The notes below the pieces were generated by a model. The model saw only the letters and a list, made by a program, of their open reading frames with translations. It was not told where the DNA came from and did no database searches. The position numbers were made by a program, and so were the translations under genes. DNA of 64,000 nt from an uncultured Lachnospiraceae bacterium. Its GTDB lineage: Bacteria; Bacillota; Clostridia; Lachnospirales; Lachnospiraceae. Positions 26,940 to 35,799 of this stretch are shown here, one piece after another (within the stretch, counting starts at the first letter, position 1; every line of letters starts with the position of its first letter). Where the stretch lies: positions 1 through 64,000 of the forward strand of contig CALWBQ010000013.1 in NCBI GenBank assembly GCA_944376125.1, written 5' to 3'.

Positions 26940-28001
26940 TCAATGATTTTTCAGATAAATTTCCAAAAAACGGAACAGAGCTTCCATCTCCTGCTCTGTG
27001 CCGACGGTGATTCTCAGATACCCGTCAATCCTGGGCTGATTGAAGTACCGGACGTAAATCCGCTCCCTCTTCAAAGCCTCAAAGATTTCCTTTGCAGGGA
27101 CCCTGTCATGGGAGGCAAAAATAAAATTCGCCATGGAATCCGGGAAAGAAAATCCCAGCTCTGCCAGCCTCTGTTTCGCCGCCTCCCTGACAGCGACAAT
27201 CTGGCCTGTGGTTTTCCTGAAATACTCTTCATCCCTCACAGCCTCAGCCCCTAAAATCTGCGCCGGCAAATTCAAGGTGTAAGAATTGTAGGAATACTTT
27301 ACATCGGAGAGGGCTTTGATCAGCTCTGGCTGCCCGATGGCGTATCCGATTCTCATGCCCGCCATCGATCTGGACTTGCTGAAAGTTTGAACCACCAGAA
27401 GATTGTCATACCGATCCGTCAGCCGAACCGCCGACTCTCCGCCGAAGTCAATATAAGCCTCATCTACAATAACCACAGAATCCGGATTTCCGGCGGCAAT
27501 CTCCTCAATATCCACGAGCGGCATCAGGAGACCGGTGGGAGCATTGGGGTTTGGGAAAATAATCCCCCCGTTCTCTGTCAGATAGTCTTCCTTCACGATC
27601 CGGAAATTTGGATCCAGCTTGGGGGTCCGGTAAGGAATCCGGAACAGATCAGCCCACACCGGATAGAAGGAATAGCTGATATCCGGAAATAAAATCGGCT
27701 TGTCTGAGTGAAAGAAGGTGAGGAATGCCATCCCCAGGACATCATCCGACCCCACGCCCACGAAAATCCGATCCTCGTCTACCTCGTAGCGCTCCGCCAG
27801 AGCCTTTACCAAACAGGAAGCTGCCGGATCCGGATATTTGCGGAAGGCCGCCCCGTCCATCTCACGCAGAGCCTTTAATACTCCAGGCGCAGGCGGGTAA
27901 GGATTTTCATTGGTGTTCAGCTTGATCAGATCCGTTCCTGCCGGCTGCTCCCCCGGCACATAGGGCACAACTCTCCGCACCCACTTCTTCCACCGGCTCA
28001 T
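26940..28001 (-). CDS. hisC: Histidinol-phosphate aminotransferase-type enzyme
   Basis: 353 residues, fold type I PLP enzyme. KLNTNENPYPPAPGVL and YPDPAASCLVKALAERY are strong HisC motifs; the PLP lysine is in QTFSKSRSMAGMRIGYAIG. It converts imidazole-acetol phosphate and glutamate to histidinol phosphate, but close relatives use aromatic amino acids or threonine-phosphate. No other his genes are near. The ATG at 28001 overlaps the stop of the upstream aminotransferase (ATGA), with GGAG 8 bases upstream, so the pair is translationally coupled. A GTG at 28010 is a weaker start. Confidence 0.88.
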   Translation of the reverse strand: MSRWKKWVRRVVPYVPGEQPAGTDLIKLNTNENPYPPAPGVLKALREMDGAAFRKYPDPAASCLVKALAERYEVDEDRIFVGVGSDDVLGMAFLTFFHSDKPILFPDISYSFYPVWADLFRIPYRTPKLDPNFRIVKEDYLTENGGIIFPNPNAPTGLLMPLVDIEEIAAGNPDSVVIVDEAYIDFGGESAVRLTDRYDNLLVVQTFSKSRSMAGMRIGYAIGQPELIKALSDVKYSYNSYTLNLPAQILGAEAVRDEEYFRKTTGQIVAVREAAKQRLAELGFSFPDSMANFIFASHDRVPAKEIFEALKRERIYVRYFNQPRIDGYLRITVGTEQEMEALFRFLEIYLKNH

Positions 28002-29185
28002 AGGCCGCACTCCGCTGCAATCTCTTTAAATGCAGGAAGAGATCTCTCGATCTGCTCATAGGATACGCAGTATGCAATTCTCACATACCCTGGGCACGCA
28101 AAGGAAGTTCCTCCCACTACTAAAACCCGGTGCTTTTTGCAGATATCCACAAACTCTTTTTCATCTGCTAATGGGGATTTTACGAAAAGATAAAAGGCGC
28201 CTTCCGGCTTGATGCAGGAAAATCCTAATTCCTTCAGGCCATTGTACAAAAGGTTGCGGTTCTTATCGTAAGCCTCCAGATTAACCTTTTCATCTACGCA
28301 GCGTTTGATCACCCTCTGCATCAAAGAGGGGGCATTGACACTGCCCAGCACACGGTTAGCGATGCTGGCCGCAGCAAATACATTCTCGCTGTCCTCCATC
28401 TCATCCGGTATCACCAGGTAGCCGATGCGCTCGCCCGGCAGGGACAGGGATTTGCTATAAGAATAGCAGACCACGGTATTCGCATAAAACTTGGTTACAA
28501 ACGGCACTTCCACGCCGTCGTAGGCCAGCTCCCGGTAAGGTTCATCCGAGATCAGCACAATGGGATGGCCGATCTGGGCGCTTTTCTCCTCCAGGATCCG
28601 TCCGATTTCTGTCAGCGTCTCAGCAGAGTAAACCACACCGGTAGGATTGTTGGGAGTATTAATGATGACCGCTTTGGTCTTCGGGGTAATCATCTCCTTC
28701 AGTTTCTCCAGGTTGGGCTGGAAAGTCTCAGTATTCGGCGGGACGACCACCAATACTCCGTCATAATTGCGCACATAGGAACCGTATTCCATAAAATACG
28801 GTGCGAACGCAATCACCTCATCTCCGGGATTCAAAAGGGTCTTTAAAATCACATTCATGCCGCTGGCAGCACCCACAGTCATCAGGATATTGCCCTGGTG
28901 GAAAGATGTGCCGAATCTCCGGTTCAGAGACTGAGCGATAGCCTCACGGACATCCTCAAATCCTGCGTTGCTCATGTAACCGTGAACCATATTTTCATCC
29001 TCTTCATTCAGGATGTCAAAAATCGCCTGCTTTACGGAAGCAGGAGCCGGAACGCTGGGATTTCCCAGGCTGAAATCGTAGACATTTTCTTTTCCATAAA
29101 TGGACGCCATCTTCTTTCCTTCCTCAAACATGGCGCGGATAGCTGAATTATTCTGAACATAAGGCTTCATCTTCTCTGAAATCAT
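27998..29185 (-). CDS. Class I/II PLP-dependent aminotransferase (aspartate aminotransferase-like)
   Basis: 395 residues. NNPTGVVYSAETL and SYSKSLSLPGERIGYLVIP (Schiff-base lysine) place it in aminotransferase class I/II, near clostridial aspartate aminotransferases. It transfers an amino group between an amino acid and 2-oxoglutarate. I chose ATG at 29185, 8 bases after GAGG, rather than the in-frame TTG at 29206. It is the first gene of a two-gene operon with the HisC-type enzyme. The exact amino acid is unknown. Confidence 0.9.
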   Translation of the reverse strand: MISEKMKPYVQNNSAIRAMFEEGKKMASIYGKENVYDFSLGNPSVPAPASVKQAIFDILNEEDENMVHGYMSNAGFEDVREAIAQSLNRRFGTSFHQGNILMTVGAASGMNVILKTLLNPGDEVIAFAPYFMEYGSYVRNYDGVLVVVPPNTETFQPNLEKLKEMITPKTKAVIINTPNNPTGVVYSAETLTEIGRILEEKSAQIGHPIVLISDEPYRELAYDGVEVPFVTKFYANTVVCYSYSKSLSLPGERIGYLVIPDEMEDSENVFAAASIANRVLGSVNAPSLMQRVIKRCVDEKVNLEAYDKNRNLLYNGLKELGFSCIKPEGAFYLFVKSPLADEKEFVDICKKHRVLVVGGTSFACPGYVRIAYCVSYEQIERSLPAFKEIAAECGL

Positions 29186-29289
29186 ATTGATATCCTCACT
29201 CTCCAAAAATTTCTTGCACCTATCATACCACGATTTCTAATTCCGGTCTACTCTTTTCTGCTTTACCAAGTCAAAGAGACAAATCATCT

Positions 29290-30114
29290 TTACTGCCGGC
29301 CGAACATCCAGTATATAATCGGTATTAGGACCATTCCTGCCAGGACAGCAGACATCAGATTTCCCCTTGTCGCTGCCAAAAAGCAAAGCAGCAAAATCAC
29401 CAGAAAGTATCTGTTCAGGAAACGATACACCTTTCTCTTTTTTTCCGGCACCCTGCTGTCCTCCGCCAGCTCAGGGTGAGTCATTCTGCAGCGTATGGTA
29501 GCCCCAAAGCGTTTGAAAAATCTCTCTGCCTCATATTCCACGCCGTCAATCTCAAATACCGGATACATCCCCTCTTTCGTGATTACCAGGTTCAGATGAT
29601 TCTCGTCTGCGTATTGAAAAAGCGCGTCCGTAAACTCCTTTGGATTTAAAACCATGGTATCGGGCCGAAATGAAAACTCCTTTTTATGTTCTTCTTCTAT
29701 CACAGTTTTATAGTCATTCACAATCGCCATGAACGTTTCTCCTCTATGCTCCAGCTCTTCTATCTCATCCAATACGCGGGCCGGATCCAGTTCCTCTAAC
29801 TTTTCCCCGCACAGTCTCCGGCACATGCGGATGCTCCCGCTCAGCTCCTTCTGCTTTTTTTCAAGACTATCCATCTGCTTTTTCACAGCGCTCTCCAGTG
29901 TTGTGTCTTTCTCCAGCACACGGCCAATCTCCTCCAGAGACATTCCCAGCTTGCGAAACATCTTGATCATCATAAGATCCTGAACATCTTTTTCCGTATA
30001 TTCCCGATACTGGTTCCGCACGTTTCTCTCTGGTTTCAGAAGCCCCTTTCTCTCATAGAAGCGAATATTCTGTTTGGTAACTCCAGTTCTTTTCTCCAAC
30101 TCACCAATATTCAT
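29290..30114 (-). CDS. MerR-family regulator with C-terminal membrane segments
   Basis: 274 residues. The N-terminal MerR winged helix (MNIGELEKRTGVTKQNIRFYERKG) and dimerisation coiled coil (about 75-110) are clear. The middle (about 125-215) is a soluble domain of unknown fold with a DGVEYEAERFFKRFG segment. The last ~45 residues form two hydrophobic helices (YFLVILLLCFLAA and LAGMVLIPIIYWMF), so the protein is predicted to be anchored in the membrane while its DNA-binding head stays in the cytoplasm. The gene has its own promoter with a 19-bp spacer, typical of MerR autoregulation. No other target is adjacent. Confidence 0.87.
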   Translation of the reverse strand: MNIGELEKRTGVTKQNIRFYERKGLLKPERNVRNQYREYTEKDVQDLMMIKMFRKLGMSLEEIGRVLEKDTTLESAVKKQMDSLEKKQKELSGSIRMCRRLCGEKLEELDPARVLDEIEELEHRGETFMAIVNDYKTVIEEEHKKEFSFRPDTMVLNPKEFTDALFQYADENHLNLVITKEGMYPVFEIDGVEYEAERFFKRFGATIRCRMTHPELAEDSRVPEKKRKVYRFLNRYFLVILLLCFLAATRGNLMSAVLAGMVLIPIIYWMFGRQ

Positions 30115-30159
30115 CTTAATCCCTCCCCCAGCAGCTAAGATATCCTCTTTGTTTCTTTT

Positions 30160-30190
30160 AATGTAAAGGATATACTAGGTATCATGTCAA
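30160..30190 (-). promoter_or_regulatory. MerR-type promoter with 19-bp spacer and central dyad
   Basis: TTGACA (30185-30190) and TACATT (30160-30165) on the minus strand are 19 bp apart, the over-long spacing that MerR-family activators correct. The spacer contains GATA-n-CTAG-nn-TATC, a near-palindrome placed where MerR dimers bind. It lies about 45 bp upstream of the merR-type gene, which implies autoregulation. Confidence 0.8.
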
Positions 30191-30193
30191 GAA

Positions 30194-30232
30194 AAAACTG
30201 CAAAAGGCTGCGGAATTTCTCCCGCAGCCTTT
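30194..30232 (-). terminator. Intrinsic terminator of the crr-IICB transcript
   Basis: An 11-bp perfect stem AAAGGCTGCGG/CCGCAGCCTTT (30203-30213 and 30222-30232) is followed on the minus strand by T-rich sequence. It is 55 bp past the IICB stop. Confidence 0.88.
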
Positions 30233-30287
30233 CTCTTTGCCTGCTGATACAGATTGCAAAAATCCGTATCTCAGTCTTCCATTATCC

Positions 30288-31754
30288 CTACAGCATCTTC
30301 TTCATCTCTTCTGCTACAAACTGTACCTTCGTCCCCACGATAACCTGAACGGAAGTCTTGCTGGGGCGGATGACACCGGCCACACCGGCCGATTTGATTT
30401 TCTTCTCATCTATCTTTGTATAATCCTTGATTTCCAGACGCAGCCTGGTAATGCAGTTATCCAGGGATTTTACATTGTCTTTTCCGCCAAGTCCTTCCAA
30501 AACAATCGAAGCGATTGCTGTGAAATCATCGTTGGCAAGCTGTACATTCTTCTCATCCTCGGAAACGTCATCATCCTCGCGGCCAGGTGTCTTTAAATTA
30601 AATGCCGGAATCATCAGCCGGAATACTATGTAAAATACGAGCGCTGCCCCGATTCCCAGCGGAATGATCAGCCAGGTCTTCTGCGCTGCCGGAAGGCTTG
30701 CAGAGAACACCAGGTCGGTAAGTCCTGCGGAGAAGGAAAATCCTGCCCGGAAGCCTGTGAGAACTGTGATGGTTGTAAACACGCCGTAAAGGAGGGCGTA
30801 AACCAGGTACAGGCCGGGAGCCAGGAACATAAATGCGAACTCAAACGGCTCGGTAACGCCGCAGATAAACGCCGCAACCGCTGCGGAACCCAACAGACCA
30901 AAAGCCACTTTCCTCTTTTCCTTCTTGGCACACTGAATCATCGCCAGGGCCGCTGCTGGAATACCAAACATCATGCAGGGGAAGAATCCGGACATATACA
31001 TGCCAAGGCTCCAGCCTACATCAGCGGAGGTCTTGCCTGCCCAGAAATTGGACAGATCGCCGATACCGATGGTGTCAAACCAGAATACATTGTTCAGCGC
31101 ATGGTGGAGACCAAACGGAATCAGCAGACGGTTAAAGAATGCATAGATTCCGGCTCCGACTGCACCGAGGCCCATAATGCCCTCTCCAACTGCAACCAGA
31201 GCGTTGAAGATGATCGGCCATACAAAGAACAGGACAGCCGCTACCAGGATGGAAAGAACTGCCGTTATAATTGCCACACAGCGCTTACCGGAGAAGAAGG
31301 AGAGCCAATCCGGAAGTCTGGTCCCTTTGAATTTGTTGTAGCAGGCACCGCCCAGGCAGCCTGCCAGGATACCGATAAACTGGGTTTCGATCTTGCTGTA
31401 GGCAAGGTCGACTGCATCTGCCGCAACACCAGTCAGCGTTGCAACGACTGAGGGATTTAAAAGTTTCGTGATCATCAGCCAGGAAACCAGACCTGCAAGG
31501 CCCGCCGTCCCATCATTGTCCTCAGACATGCCGACTGCGACACCGACTGCAAACAGCCAAGACATGTTGTCAATCAGTGCGCCTCCTGCCTTAACCAGGA
31601 AGAAGCCGATGATTTCCAGGATGCCGTTTACCTCCCCGCCCTGCATTGTGCTCGGGCAGAGGGCATAGCCAATCCCCATCAGAATACCGCAGACCGGCAG
31701 ACACGCTACCGGAAGCATCAGGGATTTGCCTAGTCGTTGAAGGTACTTCATCAT
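30288..31754 (-). CDS. PTS glucose/N-acetylglucosamine-type transporter subunit IICB
   Basis: 488 residues. The IIC membrane domain (about 1-375, starting MMKYLQRLGKSLMLPVACLP, with GVTEPFEFAFMFLAP) is followed by an acidic linker and a IIB domain with the phosphocysteine in LDNCITRLRLEI. It imports and phosphorylates a hexose such as glucose or GlcNAc; the IIC sequence leans toward the GlcNAc (NagE) branch, which I cannot prove. The IIA partner is the crr-like gene just upstream (101 bp). AAAGGGG precedes the ATG pair. A terminator follows. Confidence 0.92.
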   Translation of the reverse strand: MMKYLQRLGKSLMLPVACLPVCGILMGIGYALCPSTMQGGEVNGILEIIGFFLVKAGGALIDNMSWLFAVGVAVGMSEDNDGTAGLAGLVSWLMITKLLNPSVVATLTGVAADAVDLAYSKIETQFIGILAGCLGGACYNKFKGTRLPDWLSFFSGKRCVAIITAVLSILVAAVLFFVWPIIFNALVAVGEGIMGLGAVGAGIYAFFNRLLIPFGLHHALNNVFWFDTIGIGDLSNFWAGKTSADVGWSLGMYMSGFFPCMMFGIPAAALAMIQCAKKEKRKVAFGLLGSAAVAAFICGVTEPFEFAFMFLAPGLYLVYALLYGVFTTITVLTGFRAGFSFSAGLTDLVFSASLPAAQKTWLIIPLGIGAALVFYIVFRLMIPAFNLKTPGREDDDVSEDEKNVQLANDDFTAIASIVLEGLGGKDNVKSLDNCITRLRLEIKDYTKIDEKKIKSAGVAGVIRPSKTSVQVIVGTKVQFVAEEMKKML

Positions 31755-31795
31755 AAAAACTACCCCTTTCTCGTCCTCTCGGACTTGCTTATTTA

Positions 31796-31818
31796 TTTAA
31801 ACCATTCCGTGGTTTAAA
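31796..31818 (-). repeat. Hairpin between crr and IICB genes
   Basis: Perfect 9-bp arms TTTAAACCA/TGGTTTAAA with a 5-nt TTCCG loop. AT-rich without a long T tract, so it is more likely an mRNA processing or stability element, or an attenuator, than a full terminator. Confidence 0.5.
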
Positions 31819-31855
31819 CCGACTTCTGCTTTCCTGTCCGGATACATCCGAAACT

Positions 31856-32338
31856 TTAAAGACTGATCACGACATCCCCGGGTTTGACATCCATCCCCGT
31901 ATGGCAGACCATATTCGGATAATCCGGAGTATTGCAAACGATTACCGGGGTAATCACATCATACCCAGCCTCTTTAATCTTATCAATATCAAATTCCATC
32001 AGCAAATCGCCGGCTTTTACCTTATCTCCCGCTGCTACATGGGCATTAAAATATTTCCCCTGGAGATTGACGGTATCCAGTCCAATATGGATGATCAGCT
32101 CCGCACCGTCATTAGTCTTTACACTCAGTGCGTGCTTAGTTTCAAAAACCATCGTCACCTCCCCGTCAGCAGGGGCATAAATCTTTCCCACCGCCGGGAT
32201 GATTGCAACACCTTTTCCCAAAATTTCCTGGCTGAATGTAGGATCATTTACCTCACTCATCGGAACACACTTGCCCTCTGCCGGAGCCAAAATCTCCTTC
32301 TTCGCCTTTCCTCCGCCAAACAGTCCTTTTAAAAACAT
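31856..32338 (-). CDS. crr: PTS glucose-type IIA component
   Basis: 160 residues, EIIA-Glc family. The phosphohistidine is in ELIIHIGLDTVNLQGKYF and the second active His in KTKHALSV-like ETKHALSVKT. It carries phosphate from HPr to the IICB encoded next. AGGAGG lies 8 bases before the ATG. It has its own consensus promoter and a long leader with an inverted repeat, and is separated from the wzy-like gene upstream by 284 bp. Confidence 0.93.
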   Translation of the reverse strand: MFLKGLFGGGKAKKEILAPAEGKCVPMSEVNDPTFSQEILGKGVAIIPAVGKIYAPADGEVTMVFETKHALSVKTNDGAELIIHIGLDTVNLQGKYFNAHVAAGDKVKAGDLLMEFDIDKIKEAGYDVITPVIVCNTPDYPNMVCHTGMDVKPGDVVISL

Positions 32339-32414
32339 GAATTTTACCTCCTAAGTCTTCTAGATTACCATACTATTTTCCCCCGGGCTTTCTGACATCT
32401 GCCCAGTGAAAACA

Positions 32415-32472
32415 AAATGCCAATTTTAAAACGGCCAAAGTAGTTCTCCTTTCCCTTTCAAAACTGGCATTT
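32415..32472 (-). promoter_or_regulatory. Leader inverted repeat upstream of crr
   Basis: Arms 32415-32427 and 32460-32472 (AAATGCCAGTTTT and AAAATTGGCATTT as transcribed) form a 13-bp stem with one G-U pair and a 32-nt loop containing an AAGGAG. It begins about 10 nt after the predicted transcript start. It may be an RNA control element or a DNA operator. It is not a terminator, since no T tract follows, and its large loop does not fit a standard BglG/GlcT RAT. Confidence 0.6.
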
Positions 32473-32489
32473 GTACTAACATTGTGATA

Positions 32490-32518
32490 ATTATACCAAG
32501 GATTGGCAAAAATGTCAA
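32490..32518 (-). promoter_or_regulatory. Perfect consensus promoter for crr-IICB
   Basis: TTGACA (32513-32518), 17-bp spacer and TATAAT (32490-32495) on the minus strand. The leader to the crr ATG is about 145 nt. This makes crr-IICB separately expressed from ptsHI. Confidence 0.9.
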
Positions 32519-32622
32519 TCAAACTTATTTATAATTCCAAAATTGTAGGAACATTTTTTACTTTTTTGTTCATTATGTCCACTTTTTTCTTCGAACTGAA
32601 CTTCCCTTTTTCATCCATCCTC

Positions 32623-33972
32623 TCAATTTCTCCAACGGATATACTCTGTGCAGAACCACACTGCCCCGGTAACTGCAAAATAGAACCAAGTAGTAGGGTT
32701 TGAGAACCAAGTGGTGAAAAAGGACAGCGCCATATACATCGCCATCTGAGCGTAGAGCAGATAGCCGGCTGGATTCTGCATGGTTTTTAATCTCTTTGCC
32801 AGGTATCCGCAGACCCATCCCAGAACTGCAGCCAGAGCCATGACCCCCCATATGCCGAAATCATAATAGGCATCATAAAAAAGAGTCACAGTGGTCAATT
32901 CTTCCTTAGTGACATAAATAGGGAATGCTGCCAGATTGGGATACAAAAATTTCAGCCCGGTCAGTGCCCACAGGGGGAACAACATTCTAAGCCCCATAGT
33001 GTGTGCAGGCAGTTGCTCCACCAGACAATTAAAATTGTCATAATTGTTTGCCACATACATATAAGGCTGTGTAATAAATATAGGCATTCCGCTGTTCTTC
33101 ATCTCAAAAATCCCGTTCAGATATGCTACATCATGGCTTCTGGCTATCGTCAGGATAATGTAGGCCGGAACCATCACGGCAATCAGTATGCCCGCATAGG
33201 CCAGCCGGAAATGCCTGTTGACAGCAATATATACCAGCACGCTGAGGCCGACTGAAAAGATAAGCTGAAACCGGGAAACGCACAGAATCGGAATGAGCAG
33301 AGATATGAAAGCGGCCGCTGTCACCGCCCAGTCCTTCCAGGTTCTCCCCCCGGACTTTCCCAGGAAATACAGCACTGCCAGCGGAGGCACTAAGACACAG
33401 GAGACCGTAAAATAGTGAATGCCGCTGATATGGAAATAAGAATATGCATGCGGGACACCTCTGACAAAGAAGGGAACATACCCCAGGACGGCCGCCTCCA
33501 GAAGAAAGGCTGCCAGGGAAATCCCGGCAATGCCTGCAATCGCCGCAAAAAGCCCGCCGGAATCTGCCATAACTCTCGCCTTCTCTCTGCCCAGGCTTGT
33601 AAACCGCACCGTCACACCTGCCTGCCCTCTCCCCATTTTTCTGGCAAAGGGGCCCGCATCCATATTGCTCCCCCTGGTTTTCCCTGCCCAGGAATAAGCC
33701 AAGCAGAAGCAGACGACTGCGCTGAAAAAGCACAGCCATGTCATCCAAACCCAATCTCCCGCCAGGCGGCTGAGCTTCATGCAGGACAGCCCCTGCCCGC
33801 CTACAAATCCCAGACAAAACAGTCCCCTCAGATTGATCAGGTTTCCTGAAGCCTGATAATCCCTCCAATACAGCCACAGAGCCGCTATAAGGAGGGCAAG
33901 GCCGGATGGCAGATACCATCCGGCCCGTGCCAGGAAAAAACTGGCCAAATAACAGATACTATATACAATCAT
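32623..33972 (-). CDS. O-antigen/oligosaccharide repeat-unit polymerase-like membrane protein
   Basis: 449 residues with about 11-12 hydrophobic segments and a long central extracytoplasmic region (PTFLYVANNYDNFNCLVEQLP-like stretch at about 305-325). This is the pattern of Wzy/O-ag_pol proteins that join lipid-linked repeat units in capsule or surface polysaccharide. Sequence identity in this family is low, so the call is by layout. No other glycan genes are near. Its ATG is 3 bp after the ptsI stop and has a poor ribosome site, so it is likely translated by coupling. Its place between ptsI and crr is unusual. Confidence 0.7.
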   Translation of the reverse strand: MIVYSICYLASFFLARAGWYLPSGLALLIAALWLYWRDYQASGNLINLRGLFCLGFVGGQGLSCMKLSRLAGDWVWMTWLCFFSAVVCFCLAYSWAGKTRGSNMDAGPFARKMGRGQAGVTVRFTSLGREKARVMADSGGLFAAIAGIAGISLAAFLLEAAVLGYVPFFVRGVPHAYSYFHISGIHYFTVSCVLVPPLAVLYFLGKSGGRTWKDWAVTAAAFISLLIPILCVSRFQLIFSVGLSVLVYIAVNRHFRLAYAGILIAVMVPAYIILTIARSHDVAYLNGIFEMKNSGMPIFITQPYMYVANNYDNFNCLVEQLPAHTMGLRMLFPLWALTGLKFLYPNLAAFPIYVTKEELTTVTLFYDAYYDFGIWGVMALAAVLGWVCGYLAKRLKTMQNPAGYLLYAQMAMYMALSFFTTWFSNPTTWFYFAVTGAVWFCTEYIRWRN

Positions 33973-33975
33973 GGA

Positions 33976-35688
33976 TTATTGCCCCACAAATTCTCTCATA
34001 AACTGTGCCACTTCTTTCTCAGTAGCAAAGCTCATTGCCTTATCTGCCACAGCCTGCAGCTCTTTTGTACTGTAGCCTGTAATCAGCTTTCTGGATTTCA
34101 AAATCGCAGATGCACTCATGCTGAACTCATTCAGACCGAAGGCCAAAAGCAGCGGAATCATCAGCGGATCGCTGGCCGCCTCACCGCACATTCCAACCAT
34201 AATGCCGGCTTCACGGCCGCAGGCAATAATATGCTTAATGCTTCTGAGCACAGCCGGATTCAGCGGAGAATACAGGTATGATACTTTGTCATTCCCCCTG
34301 TCCACCGACATGGTGTACTGAGTCAGATCATTGGTGCCGATGCTGAAAAAGTCGGCTTCCTTAGCAAAAATATCTGCGATAAGAGATGCCGCGGCAGTCT
34401 CCACCATAATCCCTACCTGGATATCTTTCTTGTAAGCAATTCCGGCCTCATCCAGCTCTTTCTTGATTTCCTCGATCAGAGCCTTGGCCTCCCTCAGCTC
34501 ATCAATACAGGTCACCAATGGAACCATAATCTTAATATTCCCGTATGCACTGGCCCTTAAAAGCGCCCGGAGCTGCGGTTTGTAGACATCCTCTTTCCGA
34601 TCCAGGCAGAATCGAATCGCACGGTAGCCCAGGAATGGGTTTTCATCTTTCTCCAGTCCCATGTACGGGATTTCTTTGTCTCCTCCAATGTCCAGGGTAC
34701 GGATGATCACAGGCTTCCCGTTCATAGCGACGGCCACCTTCTTGTATGCCTCAAATTGCTCTTCCTCCGTAGGCATTGCAGTTCGATCCATAAACAGGAA
34801 TTCCGTGCGGAATAAGCCGATGCCCTCCCCATCGTACTGAAGAACCTTGTCTACATCTTCCGGCTTCCCGATATTGGCAACCAGCTCCACATGAACACCG
34901 TCCTTTGTGACGGTAGGCTTCCCGATATACTGCTCCAGATCCTTTTTCTCCTGGAGAAAAGCATCTCTCTTTTTCCCGTACTCCTCTTTCACGGCAGGCT
35001 CTGGATTCACATACACACAGCCGTCCGAACCATCCAGTACAATCTCATCTCCATTTTTGACATGGCTCAAAAAATCATTTACCGCTACTACCGCTGGAAT
35101 CTCCAGAGCTCTGGCCAAAATTGCGCTGTGGGATGTGCGCCCCCCCAGCTCTGTGACGATACCCGTCACATTGGCCGGATTGATCCCCGCTGTCATAGAA
35201 GGTGTCAGATCCTTTGCCACAAGGACGGTGCCCGCAGGGAGCGATGCGATGTCCACAGAAGCAACGCCCATCAGAACCTTCTGCATACGGGTCTTAATAT
35301 CCCGCATATCAGTAGCCCTCTGCTGCATCAGCTCATCCCCCATAGAAGCAAACATATCAGCATAGGTATTGCAGACCTGTTCAATAGCATATTCGCTGTT
35401 TACGCCGTCTTTTGTAATAGAATTCTCAATCTCCCCAGTCAGCATAGGGTCTGAGAGAAGCATCAGATGCCCATTCAAAATTTCTGCCTCTTTTTCCCCT
35501 ACCCGGGTAGCAAGGTCGGCCGCCAGCATTCTGGTATCCTCGATGCTCTGTTCCAAGGCTGCCTTAAAGCGGGCGATCTCTGAAGCTGTGTCAGAGACTG
35601 TCTCCTTTGTAATAACCAGCTGGACGTCTTCCACTATGGCAGCTTTGCCGATTCCGATTCCTGCCGATGCACTTGTTCCCTTATACAT
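33976..35688 (-). CDS. ptsI: Phosphoenolpyruvate-protein phosphotransferase (Enzyme I)
   Basis: 570 residues, the normal length. It takes phosphate from PEP and passes it to HPr. The phosphorylated His187 is in TELGGRTSHSAILARALEIPAV. The PEP-binding barrel shows GIGLFRTEFLFMDR, GYRAIRFCL and the active-site Cys region GMCGEAASDP. AGGAGG precedes the ATG. It follows ptsH by 111 bp, with a small hairpin between them, and is followed at once by the wzy-like gene. Confidence 0.96.
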   Translation of the reverse strand: MYKGTSASAGIGIGKAAIVEDVQLVITKETVSDTASEIARFKAALEQSIEDTRMLAADLATRVGEKEAEILNGHLMLLSDPMLTGEIENSITKDGVNSEYAIEQVCNTYADMFASMGDELMQQRATDMRDIKTRMQKVLMGVASVDIASLPAGTVLVAKDLTPSMTAGINPANVTGIVTELGGRTSHSAILARALEIPAVVAVNDFLSHVKNGDEIVLDGSDGCVYVNPEPAVKEEYGKKRDAFLQEKKDLEQYIGKPTVTKDGVHVELVANIGKPEDVDKVLQYDGEGIGLFRTEFLFMDRTAMPTEEEQFEAYKKVAVAMNGKPVIIRTLDIGGDKEIPYMGLEKDENPFLGYRAIRFCLDRKEDVYKPQLRALLRASAYGNIKIMVPLVTCIDELREAKALIEEIKKELDEAGIAYKKDIQVGIMVETAAASLIADIFAKEADFFSIGTNDLTQYTMSVDRGNDKVSYLYSPLNPAVLRSIKHIIACGREAGIMVGMCGEAASDPLMIPLLLAFGLNEFSMSASAILKSRKLITGYSTKELQAVADKAMSFATEKEVAQFMREFVGQ

Positions 35689-35737
35689 AATACCCTGTAC
35701 CTCCTTAGAATTACTAAAAATTTATTTCTGCTCAACC

Positions 35738-35758
35738 TGCCTGGAACTCGGCAGGCTA
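35738..35758 (-). repeat. Small hairpin between ptsH and ptsI
   Basis: A 6-bp GC-rich stem CCTGCC/GGCAGG with an 8-nt loop, followed on the minus strand after a short gap by an A/T-rich stretch. It may partly attenuate transcription or protect the ptsH message; it is weak as a terminator. Confidence 0.4.
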
Positions 35759-35799
35759 AGAAATCCAGATCTTTGGATCAGCAGTTCTCTGGCAGAAGT

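Noticed and set aside
32415..32472. RAT antiterminator reading of the crr leader repeat
   Set aside because: The loop is 32 nt and no overlapping terminator follows, unlike BglG/GlcT targets. Kept as an unnamed leader element.
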